From contig JAGOVF010000014.1 in the NCBI GenBank assembly GCA_018060885.1, positions 1-42,163 of the forward strand: a DNA stretch of 42,163 nucleotides, read 5' to 3'. This document shows, in pieces, positions 25,225-33,128 of the stretch. How positions within the stretch are numbered: the first letter of the stretch is position 1; each line of letters starts with the position of its first letter. A program made the translations under genes and the position numbers. The stretch is from Oligoflexales bacterium. GTDB lineage: Bacteria; Bdellovibrionota_B; Oligoflexia; Oligoflexales; JAGOVF01. Under the pieces are notes generated by a model. The model did no database searches and had not been told where the DNA came from. It worked only from the letters and a program-made list of their open reading frames with translations.

Positions 25225-26004
25225 ATGCTCGCTCTTAAAAGTACACTTAAGACAGTAAAACGACAACTCGAGTTTCCGGCTTTTAATATTTCATTTGAAT
25301 CTGGCATCTGGAAAAAGCAGAGTGCTTGGGACTTGACGACTAAACATTTATTTTTCCAACACGCAGCAGAGTTTGAAGTGCTGTCTAGCCGCGATGTCTG
25401 GGTGCGAGGCCGCTCTAAGTCCGATAGATGCTGCATTGAATGCCAGGGGGATGCTGTTCAGCGTTGGGCATTACAATTCGCCCAAAGCCCTGAGACCTTA
25501 GCATTTGCTCAATGCCAAGAAGTGCTGCAGCATTTCAGAATACTCTATTTACAATGCTTCTTTTTAACTAAAAGTTCTCTTTCGGCAGTTGCCGCAGTGG
25601 GTTTTGAAGAATTTAACAATAAAAGTGGATTTGATTTTTATTTACATAGCTTTAATTTACTTATTTCCGCGGCTTTTTTGCTAAAAGATGCAGACTTGAT
25701 CTATTCCGTACCGCAAGGAGTCCCTTCGCAAATGGATCAACTTATTTGCGGAAAGTCACATGAATTTTGGGTACCTAGTCCGTTATTTTCTAAAGGCGGG
25801 CAATTTAAATTGTTAAAGGTAAAAGAAATTTCTAGAGAAGAATGGTTTAAGCGGCCTGAGTTTGAGTTTGAAAAAGAGAATTTAAAAAATCTATTGCGGC
25901 GGAAAAAAGCCAAGCAAACAAATAAAGAGCAGACTAATAGAATTCGATCTCTGCGCAAGAAAACAAAAGCAGGCCTATTATCTCGCATATTTTTTCCAAA
26001 ATAA
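25225..26004 (+). CDS. Protein of unknown function
   Basis: I do not recognise this 259-residue protein. It has no signal peptide; a possible hydrophobic helix lies at about 140-155. The first 190 residues are mixed and aromatic-rich with several cysteines (about 69, 70 and 73), and the last 50 are strongly basic (RRKKAKQ, RSLRKKTK), which suggests nucleic-acid or membrane-surface binding. The start at ATG 25225 has only a weak purine run upstream. It is divergent from bactofilin and convergent with rpsI, whose terminator lies just beyond its stop. Confidence 0.55.
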   Translation: MLALKSTLKTVKRQLEFPAFNISFESGIWKKQSAWDLTTKHLFFQHAAEFEVLSSRDVWVRGRSKSDRCCIECQGDAVQRWALQFAQSPETLAFAQCQEVLQHFRILYLQCFFLTKSSLSAVAAVGFEEFNNKSGFDFYLHSFNLLISAAFLLKDADLIYSVPQGVPSQMDQLICGKSHEFWVPSPLFSKGGQFKLLKVKEISREEWFKRPEFEFEKENLKNLLRRKKAKQTNKEQTNRIRSLRKKTKAGLLSRIFFPK

Positions 26005-26007
26005 TTT

Positions 26008-26038
26008 AAAAAAAAAGCCCCGAACTTTCGTTCGAGGC
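26008..26038 (-). terminator. Terminator of the rplM-rpsI operon
   Basis: A 9-bp stem with one C-A mismatch, GCCCCGAAC / GTTCGAGGC (26017-26025 with 26030-26038, loop TTTC), is followed on the minus strand by a run of nine T (26016-26008). It lies 22 bp past the rpsI stop. On the plus strand no T-run follows. Confidence 0.8.
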
Positions 26039-26060
26039 GGAAATACACAAAAAATAAATT

Positions 26061-26456
26061 CTAACGTTTTGAAAATTGGAAGCGCTTACGTGCAGCAGGC
26101 TGACCTGGCAATTTTCTTTCTTTTCTACGAGAATCTCTGGTTAAAAGCTTGCTGGCTTTTAAAACAGGTTTGCAGTTCACATCAAGTTCGACTAAGGCTT
26201 TAGAGATTGCATGGCGAATTGCGCCAGCTTGCCCAGAAAGACCACCGCCTTTAACATTAACGCTAATGTCAAACTTCCCAACATTTTCCGTCAATTCTAG
26301 AGGTTGCATGACAACCATGCGAGATGTCGCACGCCACAAGTAAGATTCGATTGGCTTTTTGTTGATAAAGATTTGACCTTTTCCTGGACGCATATAGAGC
26401 CGCGCGACAGCAGTCTTGCGTTTACCGATAGTGTGGGTAGCGTTCTTTTTCGCCAT
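26061..26456 (-). CDS. rpsI: 30S ribosomal protein S9 (uS9)
   Basis: Ribosomal protein uS9 is 131 residues here, the usual length. [17 protein letters not shown] near the N-terminus and the [15 protein letters not shown]-terminus are the family signatures; the C-terminal Lys-Arg reaches the P-site tRNA. AGGAG lies 9 bases upstream of ATG. It follows rplM as usual, but with a 112-bp spacer that is long for this pair and contains a 12-bp tandem duplication. Confidence 0.97.
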   Translation of the reverse strand: MAKKNATHTIGKRKTAVARLYMRPGKGQIFINKKPIESYLWRATSRMVVMQPLELTENVGKFDISVNVKGGGLSGQAGAIRHAISKALVELDVNCKPVLKASKLLTRDSRRKERKLPGQPAARKRFQFSKR

Positions 26457-26531
26457 CTAAAAATTCTCCTAAAAATCATAGCCCTCAAAAAAAGGCTTAA
26501 AAAACAAAAAAATAATATCTACCAAACAACT

Positions 26532-26555
26532 ACTATACAAAACACTATACAAAAC
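26532..26555. repeat. Perfect 12-bp tandem duplication in the rplM-rpsI spacer
   Basis: ACTATACAAAAC occurs twice head to tail (26532-26543, 26544-26555). On the minus strand each copy reads GTTTTGTATAGT, holding a TATAGT -10-like hexamer, upstream of rpsI. Confidence 0.6.
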
Positions 26556-26568
26556 ATAGCCGAACTTG

Positions 26569-27051
26569 TTACAGAGGCTTATCGATACTAAATTTCTTAA
26601 AGTATTGCGATCCAGCTAATCGATCAAGGTTTGCTTCTGTCGGCGCTTGTGCCGTGTGAGGATGATCTGTACCTGCGTAAATCCTTAGGTTAGTCATCAA
26701 GGTGCGCGCAAGTTTATTTTTTGGCAACATGCCTTTTACAGCCGTCTGAATAAGTCGCTCTGGATGCTTTGCTAGAATTTCCTCTGCTCGTGCAGCTTTA
26801 ATTCCGCCGATGTAATTAGTGTGATGGAAATAAGTTTTGCTTTGCATCTTATTACCACTCAAGCTGATTTTTTTAGCATTGAGAATCAAAACATTGTCGC
26901 CGCAATCAATGTAAGGCGTAAAGCTAGCTTTGTCCTTACCGCGCAAAATGCGAGCAACTTCCGATGCTAAGCGGCCTAATGGCTTGCCTGTGGCATCTAC
27001 TACGACCCATTTTTTCTTGATATCTTGTGGTTTTACACTAAATGTTTGCAT
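26569..27051 (-). CDS. rplM: 50S ribosomal protein L13 (uL13)
   Basis: Ribosomal protein uL13 is 160 residues from ATG 27051. MQTFSVKPQDIKKKW is the normal N-terminus and AVKGMLPKNKLARTLMTNLRIYAG the central signature. An in-frame upstream extension to 27111 runs through the promoter and should not be used; GAGGAAG precedes ATG 27051. The protein is about 18 residues longer than E. coli L13 because of a C-terminal tail after HPHTAQ. Confidence 0.97.
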   Translation of the reverse strand: MQTFSVKPQDIKKKWVVVDATGKPLGRLASEVARILRGKDKASFTPYIDCGDNVLILNAKKISLSGNKMQSKTYFHHTNYIGGIKAARAEEILAKHPERLIQTAVKGMLPKNKLARTLMTNLRIYAGTDHPHTAQAPTEANLDRLAGSQYFKKFSIDKPL

Positions 27052-27082
27052 GATCTTCCTCGTTGAAGCTACTGAGCGTCGG

Positions 27083-27111
27083 AGGATACTCTGTTTCAAA
27101 ATGGCGGTCAA
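27083..27111 (-). promoter_or_regulatory. Sigma70-type promoter of rplM-rpsI
   Basis: On the minus strand TTGACC (27111-27106) and TATCCT (27088-27083) are separated by exactly 17 bases, in the gap between asnS and rplM. The start near 27076 gives a leader of about 25 nt before ATG 27051. Confidence 0.75.
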
Positions 27112-27123
27112 GGCGTAATTCGC

Positions 27124-28509
27124 TCAAAATCGCGCATATCCAGGCACCCTTGGGCAGGGAATTGTATCGCGAATATTGCCCATTCCAGTGATGTATTGGA
27201 CAAGTCTTTCAAATCCAACTCCAAATCCAGCGTGCGGGCAAGATCCAAATCGCCTTAATTGCAAGTACCACTCGAGCTTTTCTTGGGGAATATTCATTTC
27301 CTTCATGCGCGCTTTGAGACGATCTTCGTCATCTTCTCGTTGACTTCCGCCGATGAGTTCGCCGATTCCGGGCACTAAGACATCCATAGCAGCGACGGTT
27401 TTGTTGTCACTATTCAGTTTCATGTAGAAGGCTTTGATATCCTTAGGATAGTCTGTAACGATCACGGGAGTTTTAAAGACCTGTTCGCTAAGGTAGCGTT
27501 CGTGCTCTGATTGTAAGTCTTGTCCCCATGCAACAGGATAAGAAAAATTATGTTTAGCCCGACTCAGTTCTTCGATCGCTTGAGTGTAAGAAATTTTGCC
27601 AAAGGCACCTTGAGCTAGACGTTCGATGGACTCAAGCGACGTGCCTTTATACATTTTCGCCAAAAAATCGAGTTCGTCAGGGCAACGTAAAAGCACATCT
27701 CTGCAGACATGCTTAAAAAAATCTTCTGCAAGGTTCATCATATCTTTCAAATCTGCAAAAGCGACTTCCGGTTCGATCATCCAAAACTCAGCTAGATGCC
27801 TTGAGGTGTTGGAATTTTCGGCTCTAAATGTCGGGCCGAAGGTATAGATAGAACCGAGACTTAAGGCTAAGAACTCGCCTTCTAATTGTCCGCTCACAGT
27901 CAAATGGGTGGCTTCACCAAAAAAATCTTTGCTAAAATCAACTTTGCCATCAGTGCCTTTAGGGAGTTGATTTAAATCCATCGTGGTAACTTGAAAAAGT
28001 TCTCCTGCGCCTTCGCAATCATTGGCAGTGATAATGGGTGTATGGACCCATAAAAATCCGCGCGCTTGGAAGAATTGGTGTATGGAAAAAGCGATCGCGT
28101 TTCTAACTCTAAAGACGGCACCAAAGGTGTTCGTTCGGGGACGAAGATGTGCGATTTCGCGCAAGAATTCGAGCGTGTGCCCTTTTTTTTGCAGAGGATA
28201 ACTAGCATCGGCTAAGCCAAATACTTTAACTTTATCTGCATGAACCTCAATGCTCTGAGCATTTCCCTGGCTTTGTTTTAATCTGCCTTCTACCATAATT
28301 GCAGAACCTGTGCCACAGCCTGAAAGTTCTTCATAGCCTGGTATTTGCAAATCTACGACTATTTGTAAGTCGCGTTGGGAACTACCATCGTTCAAAACAA
28401 CAAAAGAAAATGCTTTGGAATCTCGTTTTGTTTTGATCCAGCCACAAACAATAACTGGGCTTCCATCTTCTTTCATTTGAAAAATATTTGCTATGGTATG
28501 TCTTTGCAT
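27124..28509 (-). CDS. asnS: Asparaginyl-tRNA synthetase
   Basis: This is a 461-residue class IIb synthetase (E. coli AsnRS 466). An N-terminal OB-fold anticodon-binding domain (about 15-105) is followed by the class II core: [23 protein letters not shown] (motif 1 region), [19 protein letters not shown] (motif 2 with the AsnRS-type spacing) and [15 protein letters not shown] (motif 3). [13 protein letters not shown] and the C-terminal [12 protein letters not shown] distinguish it from AspRS and LysRS. GGAG lies 8 bases upstream of ATG, at the end of the glycosyltransferase gene 13 bp before it, so asnS probably belongs to the envelope operon upstream. Confidence 0.96.
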   Translation of the reverse strand: MQRHTIANIFQMKEDGSPVIVCGWIKTKRDSKAFSFVVLNDGSSQRDLQIVVDLQIPGYEELSGCGTGSAIMVEGRLKQSQGNAQSIEVHADKVKVFGLADASYPLQKKGHTLEFLREIAHLRPRTNTFGAVFRVRNAIAFSIHQFFQARGFLWVHTPIITANDCEGAGELFQVTTMDLNQLPKGTDGKVDFSKDFFGEATHLTVSGQLEGEFLALSLGSIYTFGPTFRAENSNTSRHLAEFWMIEPEVAFADLKDMMNLAEDFFKHVCRDVLLRCPDELDFLAKMYKGTSLESIERLAQGAFGKISYTQAIEELSRAKHNFSYPVAWGQDLQSEHERYLSEQVFKTPVIVTDYPKDIKAFYMKLNSDNKTVAAMDVLVPGIGELIGGSQREDDEDRLKARMKEMNIPQEKLEWYLQLRRFGSCPHAGFGVGFERLVQYITGMGNIRDTIPCPRVPGYARF

Positions 28510-28522
28510 GAGAAATACTCCA

Positions 28523-29749
28523 TTATATAGTGATTACTTTTTTACCTAAATCTTCTAATTCTTGCCATTGTGCCATTGATATAAATTTAGTTTCACCTTG
28601 AGTGTGACTAGGATCATCTGCTAGTTCATAGAAAACTGTCAAGGTATCTCGAGCAACTTTACTCCAATTAAATTTAGCTGCTTGAGTGAAACCAGATTCG
28701 CGCATTTTTTCCTGCAAACTTGAATTTGCGAGTACATTAATAAGTGCATCTTTAAGTTGCGTGACATTAAACGGATCGATCATAATGGCAGCATTTCCTA
28801 CTACTTCGGGCAGAGAAGAGCTATAGCTTGTAATGACTGGAGTTCCAGTTGCCATCGCCTCTAGCGGAGGTAGTCCAAATCCTTCATATATACTTGGATA
28901 GGCTACGACAGTGGCTTGATTGTAATATTCCCGTAACATGATGTCGTCGACAAAGCCCTTAAATTCGATGTCTTCTTTGAATTTATCAATTTTAAGTCCA
29001 GTTTTTGCAAAAAGCGGGCTTTCGCAGCCGATTAAAATGAGTTTTGCAGAAAGCTCCGGGCGCTCTTCGCGCATAAGTTCATAGGCTGCTAGGAGATTTT
29101 TTATGTTTTTTCTAGGCTCGAGGGAGCCAACGTAAAGAATGATTTGTTTGTTATCATTTGATTTGGAGTTTAGGGCTAGCATATTCTGACGTAATTTATT
29201 TTCAATGGCAGGACGAGAAAAAATTTCATCTGCAGCTAGGTAAACAATGTTGACTTTTTCTGAGGAAATACCACAAAACTTAAGTAAATCATTGCGAGAA
29301 TTATTACTACTTGTTATGACACGCGCCGCCTTTTTTGCAAGACGGGGTATCAATAGATTGTAAATGGTTCGAAAAGAATAGCTGTACCATTGTGGATTAA
29401 CAACAAAGCATAAATCGTAAATAAATAACACCGACGGCTTCTTATAAAGTATAGGCGCCATATTTGCAGGTGAGCAAAGTATGTCAATTTTTTCCTGTTT
29501 AGCGAGTCTAGGTAGAGTAAATTGCTCCCACCAGTTGTTTTTCCAGCTGCCCTCAGGACCTAAATCAGAACCAATAACTTTGACATTGCTTCTTTGCCAA
29601 ATAGGTCGATTGATTTGATCCTTGCTAGTAAAAATGACATATTGATTTTTTGTATCGAGTTGAATGAGAGCTTTTACTAAATTGAAAGCTGCACGCTGCA
29701 CACCTGTTTGTTTGGCAACCAAAAATCTGCCATTTATTCCTATTTTCAT
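28523..29749 (-). CDS. GT4-family glycosyltransferase
   Basis: This 408-residue retaining glycosyltransferase of family 4 has a GT-B fold. The N-terminal acceptor domain starts MKIGINGRFL; the donor domain has LYVGSLEPRKNI, then YEGFGLPPLEAMA with the E-x7-E motif at 289-297 (Glu289 and Glu297) and SSSLPEVVGNAAI. No membrane segment is present. It resembles mannosyltransferases of O-antigen and capsule clusters; the sugar is not certain. Its ATG overlaps the previous gene's stop by 4 bp (ATGA), and asnS follows by 13 bp. Confidence 0.9.
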   Translation of the reverse strand: MKIGINGRFLVAKQTGVQRAAFNLVKALIQLDTKNQYVIFTSKDQINRPIWQRSNVKVIGSDLGPEGSWKNNWWEQFTLPRLAKQEKIDILCSPANMAPILYKKPSVLFIYDLCFVVNPQWYSYSFRTIYNLLIPRLAKKAARVITSSNNSRNDLLKFCGISSEKVNIVYLAADEIFSRPAIENKLRQNMLALNSKSNDNKQIILYVGSLEPRKNIKNLLAAYELMREERPELSAKLILIGCESPLFAKTGLKIDKFKEDIEFKGFVDDIMLREYYNQATVVAYPSIYEGFGLPPLEAMATGTPVITSYSSSLPEVVGNAAIMIDPFNVTQLKDALINVLANSSLQEKMRESGFTQAAKFNWSKVARDTLTVFYELADDPSHTQGETKFISMAQWQELEDLGKKVITI

Positions 29750-30882
29750 ATGTTTTGCACTCGTTCATTTTCTAATTTATCAGAATGTAACTTAAAACAT
29801 TGATGGTAAGCTTGCAAAGTTTGATCTGACATTTTTTTCCAAGCAAAAATCTTTGAGCGTTCGAGGCCCCTTTGTTTTAGTTGCTTCCGCAAGGAAGGGT
29901 TTGATAGACCCTTTTCAAGGGCGCTGGCAATATCTTGATAATTGTAGGGATCGGTAAAAATGGCGGCATCACCGACAACTTCAGGTAAGCTCGATGAGTT
30001 TGCGACGACTACCGGGGTTCCACATGCCATCGCTTCAAGTGGAGGAAGACCAAAGCCCTCATAAGTAGATGGGTAAACAAAAAGGGAAGCAAGATTGTAA
30101 ATCGCCGGCAAGTGATTATCTGAGACGTATTTTACAAAATAGATCAAGTGTTTTTTGCCGTAGTTTTCTGCGATTTCAATCATTTGCGGTTCGACGGGGC
30201 AAGCTAAAACCAAAGGGATTTCTATGTTTGAAAAACAGTAGGCGCGAACCAGTTGATGCACATTTTTGTGCGGCTTGTTGTTCGAAACACAGAGTATAAA
30301 TTCATCTGGAAGTTGGTATAAACTTTTAATGTAAGAAAGATAAGTTTTGTCAGTTATTGGAATAAAATCTTGCGAAACTCCACAGTAGGTTACCCAAATT
30401 TTTTCGGGTTTCAATTTCAAAAAATGGACTATTTGATCTTTACTAAATTGGCTAATAGTCATGACAAATTCTGATTTGCTAACGCAGTATCTTACGAGAG
30501 TTTTATAATAAAATTGATGAATGAGAGTGTAAAATTGCGGTAATCCCAAGTGGTTTAAATCGTGAATGGTCATAATTAATTTGCAAGGACAAATAAGCGG
30601 CGCTACAAACGATGGTGCATGAAATAGTTCAATTTGTAGCTTTTTTAAGACTCTTGGAAGTTCCCACTGTTCGAACAAGCTAATCCAATTCGAAAGCATA
30701 GGTACAAAATGAAAATTGGGCGGCCATTCCATACTCAGCAAAGGGCTATTACGACTGTGTAAAACATAGATTTCATCTGTTGTCGCCGTATCTTTCAAAC
30801 AGCTAAGTAACTCTAAAACATAGCGAGCTATACCATGCATTGACTGACTGCGGACCATGCGAGCATCTAAGGCAATTCTCAC
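29746..30882 (-). CDS. GT4-family glycosyltransferase, tandem paralogue
   Basis: This 378-residue GT-B enzyme is related to its downstream neighbour. The start GTG 30882 gives the family-typical MRIALDARM and has GGAG 7 bases upstream; a TTG at 30894 is the other choice. The donor-domain motif YEGFGLPPLEAMA (275-283 core, E-x7-E) and SSSLPEVVGDAAI match the second enzyme nearly word for word, while the N-terminal acceptor domains differ, suggesting two successive transfers onto one glycan. In this numbering a gap of 12 bp separates it from the cytochrome gene. Confidence 0.9.
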   Translation of the reverse strand: MRIALDARMVRSQSMHGIARYVLELLSCLKDTATTDEIYVLHSRNSPLLSMEWPPNFHFVPMLSNWISLFEQWELPRVLKKLQIELFHAPSFVAPLICPCKLIMTIHDLNHLGLPQFYTLIHQFYYKTLVRYCVSKSEFVMTISQFSKDQIVHFLKLKPEKIWVTYCGVSQDFIPITDKTYLSYIKSLYQLPDEFILCVSNNKPHKNVHQLVRAYCFSNIEIPLVLACPVEPQMIEIAENYGKKHLIYFVKYVSDNHLPAIYNLASLFVYPSTYEGFGLPPLEAMACGTPVVVANSSSLPEVVGDAAIFTDPYNYQDIASALEKGLSNPSLRKQLKQRGLERSKIFAWKKMSDQTLQAYHQCFKLHSDKLENERVQNI

Positions 30883-30894
30883 TATTTTCTCCAA

Positions 30895-32322
30895 TTAATG
30901 AGTGATCTTTTCCCAGTACTTTTTTGCATCAAACAAAGGAGAATGAGCCGTATTATGACAGCTTAAACAAATATCTGTGTTTGGAGAAACTTTCTTTTTT
31001 GCTACCTGTACTAACGGGTTTTTAATATGTTCTCTACGTGGACCATGGCAATTTTCACACTGTACATTTCCTAAATGAGGTGTTGCCTGTTCGTTTTGAT
31101 AGGGAGATAGATTTTTGTAAGAAACAACATGACATTGAATACAGTCATCTACTTCATGTTTATTTTGTTGTTTTAAGGTGTCGAGTGCATGAGCATGCGA
31201 ACTCTTGCTCCAAGTTTCGTAAGCTTTACTATGGCAAGCTATACATTTTGATGAGCCAACAAAGCCCATTTCAGCCGAACTTGGTTTCAAGGAATTTTTG
31301 GCACGGAATGCGCTTCTTTTCCTCTCATAGTATTCGTCAATTAGATTCTTTAACGGAGCGCCATGTTCAAAAATTTTTGACAACCAAATTGTCCGCGCAT
31401 TTTTATCAAATCCAAAGCTAAGTCTAGGATTTTTAGGTCCGGCTGTAGTTTCCGTTAAGTCTCTTTTAAAAATCAACTTTGAAAGATCAGGTATAGCCGT
31501 CGAAGAAGAATTTTTAAGAGCAGGACGAATTATCCCTTGTCCGCCAACGGGAACCGTGTCTACGAGCTGACTGTTTACATAATTAAATAAAATACTATCG
31601 TCCTTCATTTCTGCCTGAGTCAATATAGCATCTATGGGGGTTGGGTTGGAGCGAAGGACATAATCAAAAGTAATTGTATTTAGAATTTTTTTAAGATCCT
31701 GTTCAGATCCAGAAAATAGAAGAAAGGTTTTTCTGTTTGAGCTTTTTCCAATTAATGACCGCCAGTGAGTTAGAATTTTCTGATCAATAGGCATTGTCCA
31801 CAAATTTGTATCAGAATAATGTGTGTATCCTAAAAAAATTGCATCATCGTTGCTCCAAACTTCCTTTAAAACTAAGGGTCGTTTAACTTTTGAAGAAAAA
31901 TTGCTCAGTATAAAATTGAGTTTTTTCGCATCTTTGTTAAAAGTTGAATTTAAATTCTTTAGATTATAGATTTCAGTTCTATTTAATAGACTCACATCAG
32001 GTGAAGTACTTGCAATTGCTTTTAAAATATACTCGGAATTTATGCTGTCTTCCGTTTTGTTTGAAAATATATTTCCTAAATTTATGAGAAGCGAATTTTT
32101 GCTTTTTTCTAATTGTATGACTTGACTAAGACGACGCACACCTCCGAAGTCTGAATTTGGATCACAGCCGCAAGGCTCAATATTCCCACGTAAATCACCA
32201 AACGCAAGCCATGTGAGATTGTTTTTATCTTCATTGGCGCGTAATTCTTCCGAGAAAAAGAATAAATAGTGGCTTGTTAAGAAAAGACTGAGTAGATATG
32301 TGACGTGTAAGGCTTGGTTCAT
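30895..32322 (-). CDS. Secreted tetraheme cytochrome fused to a degenerate UshA-like domain
   Basis: This 475-residue protein has a signal peptide (cleavage near LRA|NE, about residue 29). Residues 35-300 resemble the N-terminal domain of UshA/5'-nucleotidase metallophosphatases (WLAFGDLRGNIEPCGC and LLINLGNIF). But the usual DxH and GD and GNHE metal ligands are replaced (LGN in place of LGD), so it is likely non-catalytic. Residues 355-475 carry four CxxCH haem-binding motifs (360-364, 394-398, 422-426 and 452-456) in a cytochrome c554-like pattern. The protein should be periplasmic and need the Ccm/Ccs maturation system, which is not in the window. Confidence 0.85.
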   Translation of the reverse strand: MNQALHVTYLLSLFLTSHYLFFFSEELRANEDKNNLTWLAFGDLRGNIEPCGCDPNSDFGGVRRLSQVIQLEKSKNSLLINLGNIFSNKTEDSINSEYILKAIASTSPDVSLLNRTEIYNLKNLNSTFNKDAKKLNFILSNFSSKVKRPLVLKEVWSNDDAIFLGYTHYSDTNLWTMPIDQKILTHWRSLIGKSSNRKTFLLFSGSEQDLKKILNTITFDYVLRSNPTPIDAILTQAEMKDDSILFNYVNSQLVDTVPVGGQGIIRPALKNSSSTAIPDLSKLIFKRDLTETTAGPKNPRLSFGFDKNARTIWLSKIFEHGAPLKNLIDEYYERKRSAFRAKNSLKPSSAEMGFVGSSKCIACHSKAYETWSKSSHAHALDTLKQQNKHEVDDCIQCHVVSYKNLSPYQNEQATPHLGNVQCENCHGPRREHIKNPLVQVAKKKVSPNTDICLSCHNTAHSPLFDAKKYWEKITH

Positions 32323-32354
32323 TTTTTGTTGCTATAAAATTAAATGGATATTTG

Positions 32355-33128
32355 CTAATTGACGTGAGATTCTAACACAACCTTATCGCCCGGTTCAATC
32401 TTAAGATCTTTTTCAGCTTTGAGAATTTCAAAGACACCATATTGCTCCTTAGACTTAATGAGTCTAAGTAAAGCGGAGCCCTCTGCACGTGAAATTTGAA
32501 TTTTTCCTGCTTTTTTAGAGTTTTTGATTACAATTCCTTTTGTGCCTTCAAAGCTTAAAAGTTGTTCATCAGCGACTATGAGTAAATAATGTTTTACTCG
32601 CTTCAAAATAATACCCTGGTAGCCTAAATTTTGATTAAGCCAATCCATTAAAAAATTAGAAAAATCCGCATTAGCGTCGTTATTAGGTGCTTGTGATGTA
32701 TGCAATAGCCTAAAAGGCACAGATTGATATAAACTCCATTTTGATCCTCCATTCAATATTAGGTGCGAAGACTTTGAAATCTGAAAAAGCTTCTTTAACT
32801 TAGATTTTTCATCTTGCTCCTGGCTTGTCCAAATGTCTGGTTGAAATCTTGAAGCATTAAGTTGAATGTCCCAGTTTATTTTTATTAATTCAGGAAGCTT
32901 AAAATAGCTTTTGTAAGAATCTATGGAGCCTTGGGTATTGGCTATTTCAGGGATACTTTGCTTAAGTGAATTAACTACAAAAATAGATTTAATGTAATTG
33001 ACATCTTTATTTGAATCTAAATTTGATTGCAAATCTGCGCTATTTGCGAGCAAATTTTCGATTATGTGTTCAGAAGAAAATGCCCGCGTATTGAAAAAGC
33101 AAATAATAATGATAAGAAATTTCACCAT
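32355..33128 (-). CDS. Secreted protein with FlgT-C-like domain
   Basis: This 257-residue protein has a signal peptide (cleavage near residue 18). The middle is predicted mixed alpha/beta and unfamiliar. The C-terminal 90 residues contain a small beta domain, ending AEGSALLRLIK and DLKIEPGDKVVLE, that looks like the SH3-type fold found at the end of FlgT and other periplasmic proteins. No flagellar genes are near. The start overlaps the stop of the barrel gene upstream by 7 bp, so it is translationally coupled. Confidence 0.6.
   Translation of the reverse strand: MVKFLIIIICFFNTRAFSSEHIIENLLANSADLQSNLDSNKDVNYIKSIFVVNSLKQSIPEIANTQGSIDSYKSYFKLPELIKINWDIQLNASRFQPDIWTSQEQDEKSKLKKLFQISKSSHLILNGGSKWSLYQSVPFRLLHTSQAPNNDANADFSNFLMDWLNQNLGYQGIILKRVKHYLLIVADEQLLSFEGTKGIVIKNSKKAGKIQISRAEGSALLRLIKSKEQYGVFEILKAEKDLKIEPGDKVVLESHVN

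Noticed and set aside
27052..27111. N-terminal extension of ribosomal protein L13
   Set aside because: It would begin in the -35 box of a strong promoter; the family start at 27051 has a good SD.
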